A program made the position numbers and the translations under genes. Positions 9,701 through 17,234 of a stretch of 64,000 nucleotides of DNA are shown here, one piece after another. Positions within the stretch are counted from its first letter, which is position 1; every line of letters starts with the position of its first letter. Origin of the DNA: Bog-752 sp963799395. GTDB lineage: Bacteria; Actinomycetota; Thermoleophilia; UBA2241. Below the pieces are notes generated by a model. It was not told the origin of the DNA. It made no database searches and saw only the letters and a list, made by a program, of their open reading frames with translations. Location of the stretch: NCBI GenBank assembly GCA_963799395.1, contig CAWCWZ010000055.1, forward strand, positions 5,906 to 69,905, written 5' to 3'.

Positions 9701-9777
9701 ACCTTGCGCAGCTTGGCGCGCTCCTCCGCCATCGCGTGCGCGCTCTGCGAGGGTGTGCCGGTTACGCTCGTGGCCAT
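6721..9777 (-). CDS. APC amino acid permease fused in frame to MttB-like (non-pyrrolysine) methyltransferase
   Basis: One uninterrupted frame of 1018 residues. Residues 1 to about 497 are an APC-superfamily transporter with about 12 membrane segments and the family-typical N-terminal FxxxSFDTIASTAAYGSG-like motif. Residues 532-1018 are a complete corrinoid-dependent methyltransferase of the MttB family (487 residues, the usual length). At the position where true MttB has pyrrolysine the sequence is CGLSTDAK, a Ser, so this is a non-Pyl member, possibly for a quaternary amine such as a betaine. The linker between them is Ala/Pro/Ser-rich. An internal ATG (8184) preceded by GGGAG at seven bases suggests that the enzyme may also be translated alone. 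Whether this is a true fusion, a lost stop codon or a base error is open. It is the last gene of the operon and ends in TAG. Confidence 0.8.
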   Translation of the reverse strand: MATSVTGTPSQSAHAMAEERAKLRKVMRRFDLVCFTIAAFISLDTIASTAAYGSGETLFWIGFIILLYLIPSGLICAELGTAFPIEGGPYAWPRLAFGRLPGAITATFYWMSNPTWMGGTLAATAVAVLSSKLMFNRSIGTVGEIVIGLCVVWAIVGLSVVELKWGRWTGNIGTYVRLAVFFIFIALVAWFLIKNGKPAGTIGWSSLKPSLTGFLAVIGLLQFLFVGFELANSASEEMRNPQRDVPSMIVRSGLISAVIVLGLVFGILLVIPLAGVSNVSGFAVAYGAVAGVLGSAHGPVGWLMGIMILIIIVSAGGVWLQGAARTQAVAGLDGAAPLILGKFSKSGTPIAMNLASAGIGSAFVIFVFTLSSGSLSSFFAVVLSIVISLTALQYAFIFPAAIVLRRRYPDRARPYHVPGGAVGLWVCVIATEFIVVLTSICLLWPGLINSVFGRKYDIVASWGTSRVFFETVTLGTLAAVIVLSLVFWAIGKRNLARGIVGEGDLLAVPAPTSTTSSPGLEAAPEVIGSDRMSGFSSTLRPRLSLLDAAAIDYVHEQSLRLLAEVGVRVPLARAQRLLRDAGALVDEETDIVRFPHDLVESAIARAPRTVLLAARDPQKDALLDHTRSYATHDGMGAMCLDHRTGERRPSTARDLLEAMTVADALDEIGVLWYTAYPCDEDARLQSLRGLQTMLAGSGKHVQGEVTDPADVPYVMEILAAASPGGVWRPERPIFSIVYCPVSPLQHDADSLEAAMLLAEQGVPITVYSLALAGATSPLTLAGTTVQTNAEGLAAFAILQLAVPGCPLIYVGNAGIMDMRTSTYTSAGPEEVLLNLALTEMGRHYGFPVLSCGLSTDAKELCVQVGSDGGPMAYCTMLAGADLLTGAGMLDSAQLLYLPKLVLDAELVRQGQRLMAGLALDDEHVMLDVMSRVGPGGHFLGARETRRFLRDGELQLPQLFVRGSYDGWLAEGKSESRRATEKVDEILATHHPLPLPDGAARHIEDIIAAAADSRGVAVR

Positions 9778-9853
9778 CTCATACCGCCAGTGGTGGCGCG
9801 GCGCCGGGCGCCCGCCGTAGAAGTGACCGTTGCGGTGAGCAACGCGGGCAGGC

Positions 9854-10495
9854 TCATGCCGTCGCCGCCTGCGCCACGAGTGTCTTTGCCCTGTCGACCG
9901 CCATGCCGGCGTTGGCGCCGTAGCCGTCGGCGCCGAGCTCGTCGGCGAAGGCCTGGGTGACCGGCGCCCCGCCGACCATCACCTTGACCTGGTCGCGCAG
10001 GCCGGCCTCTTTGAGCGCGGCGATCGTCTCGGCCATGTGCGGCAGGGTGGTGGTGAGCAGGGCGCTCATGCCGACGATCGCCGGCGCGTGCTCCTTGACC
10101 GCCGCCACGAACTGCTGGGCCGTGACACCGGTGCCCAGGTTGACGACCGCAAAGCCGGCGCCCTGGAGGAGCATGCCGACGAGGTTCTTGCCGATGTCGT
10201 GCAGGTCGCCCTCGACGGTGCCGATCACGATCGTGCCCAGGCCGGCGCCCTCGCCCTCGCCGAGGTGCGGCTTCAAGATGTCGAGGGCGCCCTGCATGGT
10301 GCGCGCCGACAAAAGGACCTCAGGGATGAAGCACTCACCCGAGCGCATGCGGGCGCCGACCACGTCCATGCCGGGCAGCAGGGCATCGTCTAAGATCTCG
10401 CGGGCCGGCGTGCCGCTTGCCAGCAGGGCCTGGGTGAGGGCGTTGACGGTATCGGCGTTGCCGGCGATCAGAGCCTGCGTGAGCTGGTCTTTCAT
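9854..10495 (-). CDS. mttC: corrinoid protein of methylamine methyltransferase (MttC/MtbC type)
   Basis: A 213-residue cobalamin carrier. The N-terminal helical cap (1-85) is followed by a B12-binding Rossmann domain with the cobalt-ligand motif GDLHDIGKN (His about 99), then the downstream GTGV, SALLTTT and VGGAP motifs. Methyl groups removed from amines by MttB or MtbB are held on this cobalamin and passed on to coenzyme M or, in bacteria, more likely to tetrahydrofolate by a partner not in this window. ATG follows AAAGGGGACCG. It sits 50 bases after mttB in the same operon. Whether it serves TMA, DMA or the non-Pyl enzyme cannot be told from the sequence alone. Confidence 0.9.
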   Translation of the reverse strand: MKDQLTQALIAGNADTVNALTQALLASGTPAREILDDALLPGMDVVGARMRSGECFIPEVLLSARTMQGALDILKPHLGEGEGAGLGTIVIGTVEGDLHDIGKNLVGMLLQGAGFAVVNLGTGVTAQQFVAAVKEHAPAIVGMSALLTTTLPHMAETIAALKEAGLRDQVKVMVGGAPVTQAFADELGADGYGANAGMAVDRAKTLVAQAATA

Positions 10496-10544
10496 CGGTC
10501 CCCTTTCAGGCATCCGTCTCGGGCGAGCGCAGCCCACCGCGCGG

Positions 10545-12014
10545 TCAGGCGACGCCGACCAGGCGGTCGGTCTTCTCGACGATGGCGTGGAGGCGCTGCT
10601 TGACCTCGTCGTCCAACTGCACCGGCTGGTACTCGGCGAGCACCTCGCGGGCCTTGGCCAGGCAGCGGGCGTGCAGGTCGGTCGAGCCGCGCTCCTCCCA
10701 GTCCTCGCGCACGCGGCGGTCGAGGAACTCGGGCTGGGAGAGCTCGCGCATGTGGCGCAGGGTGGCGTCGAGCGAGAGAAAGTCGCCGAAGGCGCCCACC
10801 CGGGCGATGTCGTCGACGGCGAGGGTCTCGTCTGAGACCGGGATGCCGCCCACGCAGTGCTTGATCATGCGCGCGAACTCGTTGTCCATGACGAACTGTC
10901 CGCAATCGAAGGTGACGCCCGACTCGATCATCCCCGAACCGTAGATCAGGTTGGCCCCTGCCAACGCTGCCATGATGCCGGTGAGGGTCTTCTCGTGCCC
11001 TACCTGGGCGTCACCGAGCTTCGAATCCGCCTACAACCCGGCGACGAAGCTCGGCAGCAGGTATCGTCGCGCCATCTGGGCCACGGCGGCGCTGATCATG
11101 GCGAGCTCGGGCGAGCCCACGCAGGCCGCCGCCAGCTTCAGGTCCATGGCCGTCGTCGAGCTGCCGTAGATGCAGGGCGCGCCGCGTTCGGTGAGCTGCG
11201 CCAGGGTGATGCCCGACAGCACCTCGGCGTTGTGGGTGACCAGGGTGCCGGCCAGCGTGACCGGCGACGAGCCGCCGGCCATGGCCATGCTGAGGATGTT
11301 GTTGGGGATCCACCAGCGGGCCGTTTCGATGATCACTTCGGTGGCTTCGTGAGGCAGCTTGAGAGGGCTCACCGGGCAGACGCCGTTGTAGACGATCGGC
11401 CGGCGGCGGAGCTCGTCGGCGCCGCCGACGATCTCCGCCGCCATCTCGAAGATGGCGATGGTCTCGGTGCGCGACAGCGGGCCGATGCCGATCGGCTTGG
11501 TCGTGTTCAGGTACTGCATCTCGGCGTTGTGCACGGCGCAGGTCTCGGGCGGCACGTCTTTGGCGCCGACCGCGATCTCGAAGGTCTCGATGTCGGACAG
11601 GTAGTCGTTCAGGCGGGCGATGTCGGCGATGTCGGCCTTGGTCGAATCGCGCAGCTCGCCGGTCTGCGGGTCGACCACGCGGATGCCCTCGCTGAAGTTG
11701 GTGAAGGCGACGCGGCCCGGTTCGAGCACGATGTCGTTCCTGGCCTCGCGGCCGCAGAGCACGAACTTGCTCGGCGCCGAGCGGATGGCGTCCTCGACGA
11801 TGTGCGGCGGGATGGAGACGATGTGCGACTCGCGGTCGACCCGGCAGCCGCCGTCGGCGAAGATGTCGAGCGCCTCGTCGGCTTCGACGAACACGCCCGT
11901 GCGCTCGAGCACCTCGAGGGTGGCGAGGTGGATGTCGTCGAGCTCGGATTCGGTGAAGACGCTCAGGCTGAGGCCGCCGCTGCGCGGCCGGCCGGCGAAC
12001 AGGTTGCGTTTCAC
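10545..12014 (-). CDS. mttB: trimethylamine methyltransferase MttB with in-frame amber (pyrrolysine) codon
   Basis: MttB moves a methyl group from trimethylamine to the corrinoid protein. Codon 328 is TAG (11033-11031 on this strand), and the same frame continues after it with perfect family sequence (ADSKLGDAQ, then ALAGANLIYGSGM) to a TGA at 10545. The full product is 489 residues with the amber at 328. The Methanosarcina barkeri enzyme is about 495 residues with pyrrolysine at 334. The local context FVAGL-TAG-ADSK matches the active-site loop. This shows that TAG is decoded here as pyrrolysine and that the gene is not two broken pieces. The pyl genes themselves are not in the window. The start ATG overlaps the mtbB stop (ATGA), giving translational coupling. 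Confidence 0.9.
11031..11033 (-). other. amber codon read as pyrrolysine in mttB
   Basis: TAG on the minus strand, preceded by GGG TTG and followed by GCG GAT. It falls at residue 328 of a 489-residue MttB, at the conserved Pyl site. Frame and family similarity are unbroken on both sides. Confidence 0.88.
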
Positions 12015-13449
12015 GCGGGCACCTCCGCTGGGGGCGCGCTCACGCCGGCCAGCCGCGCGGCGGCGCGGGGGCCGATGTGCTCGCGGAACTTCTGGACGCT
12101 GTTGATGGGCACGTCGAGGACCTCGGCGATGTGGAACTTGGCCTCCATCGCGCCCGGCTCGCTCGGATAGGTGAGCTCCTGCACGGGGATCAGGCCGAGC
12201 CCGAGGGCGCGGCGCACCTCGTGCATGAGGAGCGGGTCGGAGAGCTCGAAGGGGCTCACGCCGAGACGCTCGGCGACGTGTGCCTTGGCCTGCTCCAGTC
12301 GCATCCCCCGGGTCATCTGCATGCGGGCCACCAGATCTCCGGCGGTTCGCATGCCACCCATTCCCGAGGCAAGCGCATGGCTGCAGGCCATGCCGAGCGG
12401 GTCGCCGACACCCACCTACAAGCCGTCGAGGCGGCCGACCTCGCGCAAGGCCCGCGAGACCCGGGCGACGGCGTCGGCCGGCGGGTACGGGGTCATCGGC
12501 ACGCCGCCGACGCCCATGCCGACGTTCATGTGCACCGGGATGGCCGACTCCCGCACGCAGGGCTTGACGATGGTCAGGGCGCGGGCCACGTTCCAGGCCA
12601 CCGACTTCGTCGTGTTGACGTTCACGGCCGGCCCGAACATGGTCACGCCGGCCTCGGCCGCGACCTTGACCTGGTCGCGCGGCCAGAGGCCGGCGAGGCG
12701 GCGGCCGTGGAACTCGAGCTCGCCGTGCATGCCGAGCACGAACTCGCTGGCCATGCCGAGCTCGATGCCGGTGTCGGGGTGGCGGCTCTTGATCTCCTCG
12801 ACGGCGCGCAGCGCCGCCAGGAAGTCGGCGTCGCCGGCGGCGCCGGCGGTGTCGAAGTCGAGGCCGTCGGCGCCGGCCTCGATCATCGCCTCGGCGACGA
12901 ACACCATGTCGCGCACGGCAGCTCCATGGCCTCTTCCTGGGCCGCCCGGGCTTCGTCGATGCGGCCGAGCGGCATGAGCACGGACCAGTTCGGCACGGGA
13001 CCGTCGGGCTGCGAGTAGCTACCCAGGTTGGGCATGGCCCCGTACTGCAGCGGCGCCACGAGGTTGAGCTGGGCCGTCTTCATGATCTGCGTCTCGAACG
13101 AGAGGATCGCCTTGATCGCCTTGTAGGAGTAGTCGGTGTTCCAGAGCTCGACGATGTCGGCGCCGAGGTGGCTCTGGTAGCTGTAGAGCTCGTCGATGCG
13201 CGTGCCCACATCGGCGTTGCCCGAGCCGTCGCACGACAGGATGAGCTCGTCGCCGATGTCGACCGCCGTGAACTTGGCGTTCGAGGCGAAGATCTCGAGG
13301 AGCCGCTCGAGCTCGTCGGCTTCGAGTGGCGGCGCCTTGGCCTTCTTGGCGCCCAGGGCGGTCGCCTCTTCGAGATCGGCGCGGATCTCGCTCGGCGTCA
13401 TGCGCACGAGTGAGCCGTCGCCCAGCCGCGTGGTCACGCTTTGCTCCAT
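12011..13449 (-). CDS. mtbB: dimethylamine methyltransferase MtbB with in-frame amber codon and one apparent frameshift
   Basis: MtbB demethylates dimethylamine onto a corrinoid protein. The N-terminal part (RLGDGSLVRMTPSEIRADLE...) starts at the ATG at 13449 behind GGAGGGGAG. An amber codon at 12418-12416 is flanked in the same frame by EVGRLDGL and VGVGDPLGMACSHALASGMGG, the conserved site of pyrrolysine in MtbB. Counting one restored base, the amber is codon 345 of about 479 residues (Pyl356 of 467 in M. barkeri). A single base seems to be missing near 12919: the text reads GAGCTGCCGTGCGC where the frame needs GAGCTGGCCGTGCGC to give ELAVRDMVFVAEAM. Similarity is good on both sides, so I treat this as a sequence error or recent lesion. 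It is the first gene of the operon. Confidence 0.85.
12416..12418 (-). other. amber codon read as pyrrolysine in mtbB
   Basis: TAG on the minus strand, preceded by GGC TTG and followed by GTG GGT, at about codon 345. Both amber sites in this operon share GG(G/C)-TTG-TAG-G. Confidence 0.85.
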
Positions 13450-13503
13450 CGGGCTCCCCTCCGGCCGGCTCGCCGTCACTGCAGAAGGCTCGAGACGAGC
13501 GTC

Positions 13504-13527
13504 TCATTTAGTCATCCGGATAAATGA
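13504..13527. promoter_or_regulatory. palindromic operator, probable TetR site
   Basis: TCATTTA (13504-13510) and TAAATGA (13521-13527) form a perfect inverted repeat. A second one, AGTCAT (13510-13515) and ATGACT (13524-13529), is nested in it. It is the most AT-rich spot in the divergent region and lies 10 bases downstream of the mtbB -10 element, where a bound repressor would block the start of transcription. The divergent tetR gene makes its product the natural candidate. Confidence 0.65.
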
Positions 13528-13537
13528 CTTCCGTGGT

Positions 13538-13565
13538 ATTCTATGGTCGCCGTGGGGGCTGTCAA
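13538..13565 (-). promoter_or_regulatory. promoter of the methylamine operon
   Basis: On the minus strand TTGACA (13565-13560) is followed after 16 bases by TAGAAT (13543-13538), close to the sigma-70 consensus. Transcription should begin near 13531, giving an mtbB leader of about 80 bases that starts within or next to the palindromic operator. Confidence 0.7.
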
Positions 13566-13687
13566 GCGTCGCGGGCGCGCCGCGGGCGCGCCGCCGGCGC
13601 GTGCGCGCCGTCGCATCGCCGTCGGACGTCCCCGGTGGAGGGCGGACGGCCGCATGCACGCTGCGGGACCGGCAGAGGAGGGTCGCG

Positions 13688-14371
13688 ATGCCAGAAGAGA
13701 GCAAGACGACGCGCCGCTGGGTGGTGGGCGGCCATCCGGCCGCCGCCGCCGACCCCGCGGCCGACCTGTCGCCCACGGCGGCCCGCATTCTCGAGGCGAG
13801 CAAGCGCCTGCTCGACGAACGCGGCTTTGCCGGGCTCACCTTCGAAGCCATCGCCGCCGAGGCGCACGAGAACAAGGCCAGCATCCGCTACCACTTCGGC
13901 AACAAGGCCGGCCTGATCGAGGCCCTCGCCGACTCGGTGGTCCACGACGACAACGTCGCCCTGCTCAAGGCGCTGCGCCGGCCCGGCGGCGCCGACGACC
14001 GCGTCGGCATGCTGCTCACCATGCACCGGCGCTCCACCAAGGCCCAGCAGGGCTACCGCCGGTTCTGGGACCTCTTTCCGCAGCTCGTCCGCGACGAGGA
14101 GCTGCGGCCGCGCATGGCCGAGCTGTACCGCTGGTACCGCGACCTCGACGAGTGGGCCCTCGCGCCCGACGCCGACGCCGAGCTCAAGCGCCAGCTCGAC
14201 CCCCTGTGCGCCATCACCGTGGCCGTCTGCGACGGCCTCGCCGAGCAGATCGCCGCCGACCGCGACTTCGACGTCGACGCCGTGTTCGACTACTGGGAGG
14301 GCGTGGTGCGCGAGCTGCGCGACCGCGCCTTTCGCGCCGTCGGCCTCGACCCCGACGAGCCGCCGGCTTAG
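13688..14371 (+). CDS. TetR-family transcriptional regulator
   Basis: A 227-residue repressor-type protein. Residues about 28-75 form the TetR helix-turn-helix (ARILEASKRLLDERGFAGLTFEAIAAEA, then NKASIRYHFGNKAGLIEAL). The remaining helical part would bind a small molecule. ATG follows GAGGAGGGTCGCG; the longer upstream open frame runs across the divergent promoter region and is not credible. It is transcribed away from the methylamine operon, with a palindrome between them, so it likely controls that operon. The effector could be a methylamine or a betaine, but nothing in the sequence shows which. It ends in TAG. Confidence 0.85.
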   Translation: MPEESKTTRRWVVGGHPAAAADPAADLSPTAARILEASKRLLDERGFAGLTFEAIAAEAHENKASIRYHFGNKAGLIEALADSVVHDDNVALLKALRRPGGADDRVGMLLTMHRRSTKAQQGYRRFWDLFPQLVRDEELRPRMAELYRWYRDLDEWALAPDADAELKRQLDPLCAITVAVCDGLAEQIAADRDFDVDAVFDYWEGVVRELRDRAFRAVGLDPDEPPA

Positions 14372-14428
14372 CTACTCCAGGCCTGGCGGCCGGCCGCGCG
14401 GGAACCCAGGCCGGCGGCGGGCGCGCGG

Positions 14429-15214
14429 CTACCCCAGGATGAGCCGCTGCGGGTCGACCTCGTCGCGCAGGATGCGCAGTTCCTCGGGCGTCGGCGACGC
14501 GGTGTCGACCGCGCGCGAGACGTCGAGCGCGAAACCGGTGTTCTCAAGAACCTGCGCGTCGGTCACGCCCGGGTAGCGTTCGGCCAGGTACATCTCGTGC
14601 GTCGCCTCGTCGAACCTGAGGACGCACAGGTCGGTGACCACGGCGAGCGGCCCGCCCCGGCGAAAGCCGGCCTCGTGGCGCTGCTCGCCGCCCTCGAGCC
14701 AGCCGGGGCTCGTCAGGTAGTCGAGCTTCTCGACGAACTTGCGGCGCCCGTGCTGCATGAAGACGATGAAGGCCGAGGCCAGCGAGGCGGCGTCGCAGGC
14801 GCCGCCGCTGCCTGAGAAGCGCACCGTCGGATGCTCGTACTCGCCGATGCAGGTCGAGTTCAGGTTGCCGTAGCGGTCGATCTGGGCGGCGCCCAGAAAG
14901 GCGATCGTGTGCAGCCGCGGGTTGGCGATGTACGAGAACGCCTCGATGATGCCGGCGTTGATGCAGGTGCCGTCCATCACCCGCGGGTCGGCCACCGCCA
15001 GCGGGATCTCGGCCAGCGACGGGTCGATGCCGCCGGTCTCGACGAACACCACGGCGCCGGGCGCGTGGACCCGCTTGGCGCAGCCGGCGGCCAGCAGGGC
15101 CACGCCGGTGCCGGCGAAGAGGATGTCGCCGTCGGCCACGAAGCGGCCGGCGGCGATCGCCATCATCTCGCGCGAGGTGAAGGCCGTCGCCGTGGTCGGG
15201 GGCATCGCGCTCAT
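14429..15214 (-). CDS. class I CoA-transferase, subunit B (glutaconate/ketoacid type)
   Basis: A 261-residue beta subunit of a heterodimeric CoA-transferase. The family features are the N-terminal FTSREMMAIAAGRFVADGD, the LLAAGCAKR region, the catalytic-loop candidate VFVETGGID with a Glu available for the thioester intermediate, and the GSGGACDAASLA stretch. GctB-type proteins in actinobacteria act on glutaconate, 3-oxoacids or cholesterol ring fragments, so the acid is uncertain. The gene starts 4 bases after the stop of subunit A, in the same operon. It ends in TAG. Confidence 0.85.
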   Translation of the reverse strand: MSAMPPTTATAFTSREMMAIAAGRFVADGDILFAGTGVALLAAGCAKRVHAPGAVVFVETGGIDPSLAEIPLAVADPRVMDGTCINAGIIEAFSYIANPRLHTIAFLGAAQIDRYGNLNSTCIGEYEHPTVRFSGSGGACDAASLASAFIVFMQHGRRKFVEKLDYLTSPGWLEGGEQRHEAGFRRGGPLAVVTDLCVLRFDEATHEMYLAERYPGVTDAQVLENTGFALDVSRAVDTASPTPEELRILRDEVDPQRLILG

Positions 15215-15218
15215 CGTC

Positions 15219-16163
15219 TCACCGCCTGTCCAGTCCGATGGCGTAGCCGCGCACCGGGTCGGCCTTGATGCGGGCGAGCTGCGCCGCGCCTATCTTCGCC
15301 ACGTACTCGTCGTGGCCGGCGAGGTCGAGGACCCACTCGGCAAGCCAGGCCTCCCAGGCCTCGTCGTCGCGAGCGACACGCCGGTAGTCGTTGAGGAACG
15401 AGGGGTCGTAGTCGTAGAAGTAGCGGCAGGCGGTGGGGTGGGCGCCGTAGGGCACGCACACGACGGCGTCGACCAGGAACGGCGGCAGGGCGTTCTGGTC
15501 GGAGTCGAGGCGCAGCTCGGCGGCCGGCACGATCTCCTCGCAGGTGACGACCACCGCCGCGGCGGCCTTGGCCTGCTCCAAGTCGGCGAAGGTCAGACCC
15601 TTGATGCGCACGGTGCCGTCGTCGCCCACGGTCTGGGCGTGGACGACGGCGAGGTCGGGCTTGAGGGCGGGCAGCAGCACGACGTCGTCGTCGGCGCCGT
15701 CGAACGGGTCGGGCATGACCACGAGCTTGCGCTCGGGCAGGCCGTTGGCCGCGCGGTACTCCTCCGAGAAGCCCTGGCGGGTCACGAGGTCGGTGTGCAG
15801 GCCGGACTTGGTGGGGATGAACGGCACGTTCAACGCTCCGGCCAGAAAGCGCAGGGCCATCTGGTAGTTGGAGTAGTCCTCGACTATGACCTTGCCGCGT
15901 TCGACCGCCTTGCGAAAACGGATGCAGGTCGGGGCGAAGCGGCCGTTGCCGCCGTAAGCGACCTCGATGCGGCTCACGCAGCCGGCCCCGACCAGCGTGT
16001 CGAGCGCCTGGCCGTTGGAGTGGGCCACGAGATGCAGGCCGCGCACGCGCTGGCGGGCCATCTCGTAGACGAAGGCCATCGGGTTGCGGTTGATGGTGAA
16101 GCCGCCGAGGGCCACCTGGGTGCCGTCGTGGGCGAAGCGCTCGACGGCCTCGCTCAAGCCCAT
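15219..16163 (-). CDS. class I CoA-transferase, subunit A (GctA-like)
   Basis: At least 314 residues. It opens with MGLSEAVERFAHDGTQVALGGF, the conserved alpha-subunit start, and carries GGNGRFAPT and the PFIPTKSGLHTDL, HAQTVG and PDLAVVHAQ regions of GctA/IpdA-like proteins. Together with the next gene it would activate a carboxylic acid by moving CoA from an acyl-CoA. The start is unclear. ATG 16163 has only a weak ribosome site, while a GTG at 16249 behind AGGAGGG opens a repetitive leader (SDTGG units) in another frame that would join this one if one base were restored near 16190. The true N-terminus may therefore be about 28 residues longer. Confidence 0.8.
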   Translation of the reverse strand: MGLSEAVERFAHDGTQVALGGFTINRNPMAFVYEMARQRVRGLHLVAHSNGQALDTLVGAGCVSRIEVAYGGNGRFAPTCIRFRKAVERGKVIVEDYSNYQMALRFLAGALNVPFIPTKSGLHTDLVTRQGFSEEYRAANGLPERKLVVMPDPFDGADDDVVLLPALKPDLAVVHAQTVGDDGTVRIKGLTFADLEQAKAAAAVVVTCEEIVPAAELRLDSDQNALPPFLVDAVVCVPYGAHPTACRYFYDYDPSFLNDYRRVARDDEAWEAWLAEWVLDLAGHDEYVAKIGAAQLARIKADPVRGYAIGLDRR

Positions 16164-16182
16164 CAGCTTGCCGCCGACGTCG

Positions 16183-16242
16183 GACTTGCGCCGGTGTCGG
16201 ACTTGCCGCCGGTGTCGGACGTGCCGCCGGTGTCGGACGGTT
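16183..16242 (-). repeat. 15-bp short tandem repeat in the leader of the CoA-transferase gene
   Basis: The unit (C/G)TTGCCGCCGGTGTCGGA-like repeats about four times with few changes; the copy nearest the gene lacks one base. It would encode a Ser-Asp-Thr-Gly-Gly repeat in the N-terminal extension if the frame were intact. The repeat itself makes replication slippage or a base-calling error likely. Confidence 0.55.
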
Positions 16243-16580
16243 CGGTCACTGCCGGCCCTCCTGTTCGTCTCGTCTGCCGTCGCCCGCCGGGCGCCCGGAG
16301 ACGCGAAAGCCCCCAGGCAGCCGTATGCGCTCGCTGGGGGCCCGAGGCCGCGCCGGCCGGCCGGTGAAACGGCTCGGTCCAGGCCGCGGATGCAGCACTC
16401 ACATCCTACCGTGCGCCGGGCGCGGCGCAAGCGCCCGCGGTGGGCCGGCCTCCGGGCGCCTAGGACGCGCCCGCTGCGGGCGGCCGCGTCAGAGCGCGCG
16501 CGGTGCGCCCGCTCGCGGGTAGACTACGAGCAGAGCGTCCTTACGCGGCCCATGGCCGCCGGCGCCGGAGGTGACGACCT

Positions 16581-16997
16581 TTGAAGACCTACCTCTTCTC
16601 GGGCTACGCGCGGTTGCCGCAGGACGTCTCGCACCAGAACCTTCACCGCCGGGTCGGCCTGGTCGTCGAGGTCGACGAGCACGGCGTGATCACGGGCTGT
16701 TCGAGCACGCTGCTCATGGACCTCGCCCGCGACTTCTTCGCGCGCCTGCTCATCGGCCGCTCGGTGGTCGCGGAGCGGCCCGAGATCGAAGCGACCGTCC
16801 ACGAGCACTACCTGGGCCATTCGCAGGCTGCCCTGCTGTTCGCCCTCCACCAGGTCTTCGAGGCCGTCGATCAGTCGGCGCCGTTCGCTGCGAAGGGACG
16901 TGGCGCGGGGGCTCCGGGCGCGAAGGGCCGCGCGGCCGACGATCCCGGCACGAAGGGCCCGGGCGACGATCCCGGGGCGAAGGGCCGCAAGGCATAA
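16581..16997 (+). CDS. DUF3870-family protein
   Basis: A 138-residue protein. Residues 1-97 match the DUF3870 pattern (YLFSGYARLPQ, VGLVVEVDEHGVITGCSSTL, LIGRSV, HYLGHSQAALLFAL). The last 40 residues are low-complexity Gly/Lys/Asp-rich repeats (GAKGR, DDPG). The start is TTG behind GGAGGTG. The function of the family is unknown; members often sit next to CoA-transferase and acyl-CoA genes, as here. It is divergent from the CoA-transferase genes. Confidence 0.75.
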   Translation: MKTYLFSGYARLPQDVSHQNLHRRVGLVVEVDEHGVITGCSSTLLMDLARDFFARLLIGRSVVAERPEIEATVHEHYLGHSQAALLFALHQVFEAVDQSAPFAAKGRGAGAPGAKGRAADDPGTKGPGDDPGAKGRKA

Positions 16998-17029
16998 GGG
17001 CGGCCGGGCGCGTTGGACGCTCTGGCACG

Positions 17030-17059
17030 TTGTCGGGGCCGCCGCCGCCCGTATATGAT
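17030..17059 (+). promoter_or_regulatory. likely promoter of acyl-CoA dehydrogenase/fix operon
   Basis: TTGTCG (17030-17035) and TATGAT (17054-17059) are 18 bases apart, in an otherwise very GC-rich stretch. Start would be near 17066, about 170 bases before the acyl-CoA dehydrogenase gene. Confidence 0.4.
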
Positions 17060-17234
17060 TGTCCAAGCTGCACGCATGGCTTGACGGTGGCCTCTCGGCC
17101 GCGGTCGTCACGGCCATGAGCCCCCGGCGAGCGCGCGAGCGTATCCTGGGGGCGTTTTTGCTTTTCGGGGAGCGCCGGCGCTGCTTGAAGCGAAGCGTGA
17201 GGCGGCCGGCCGTCGGTCGCACGAGGAGGAGCCC

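Noticed and set aside
10545..12014. mttB as two pseudogene pieces
   Set aside because: The frame is the same on both sides of the TAG, and the TAG matches the known pyrrolysine position, so a single readthrough gene explains it better.
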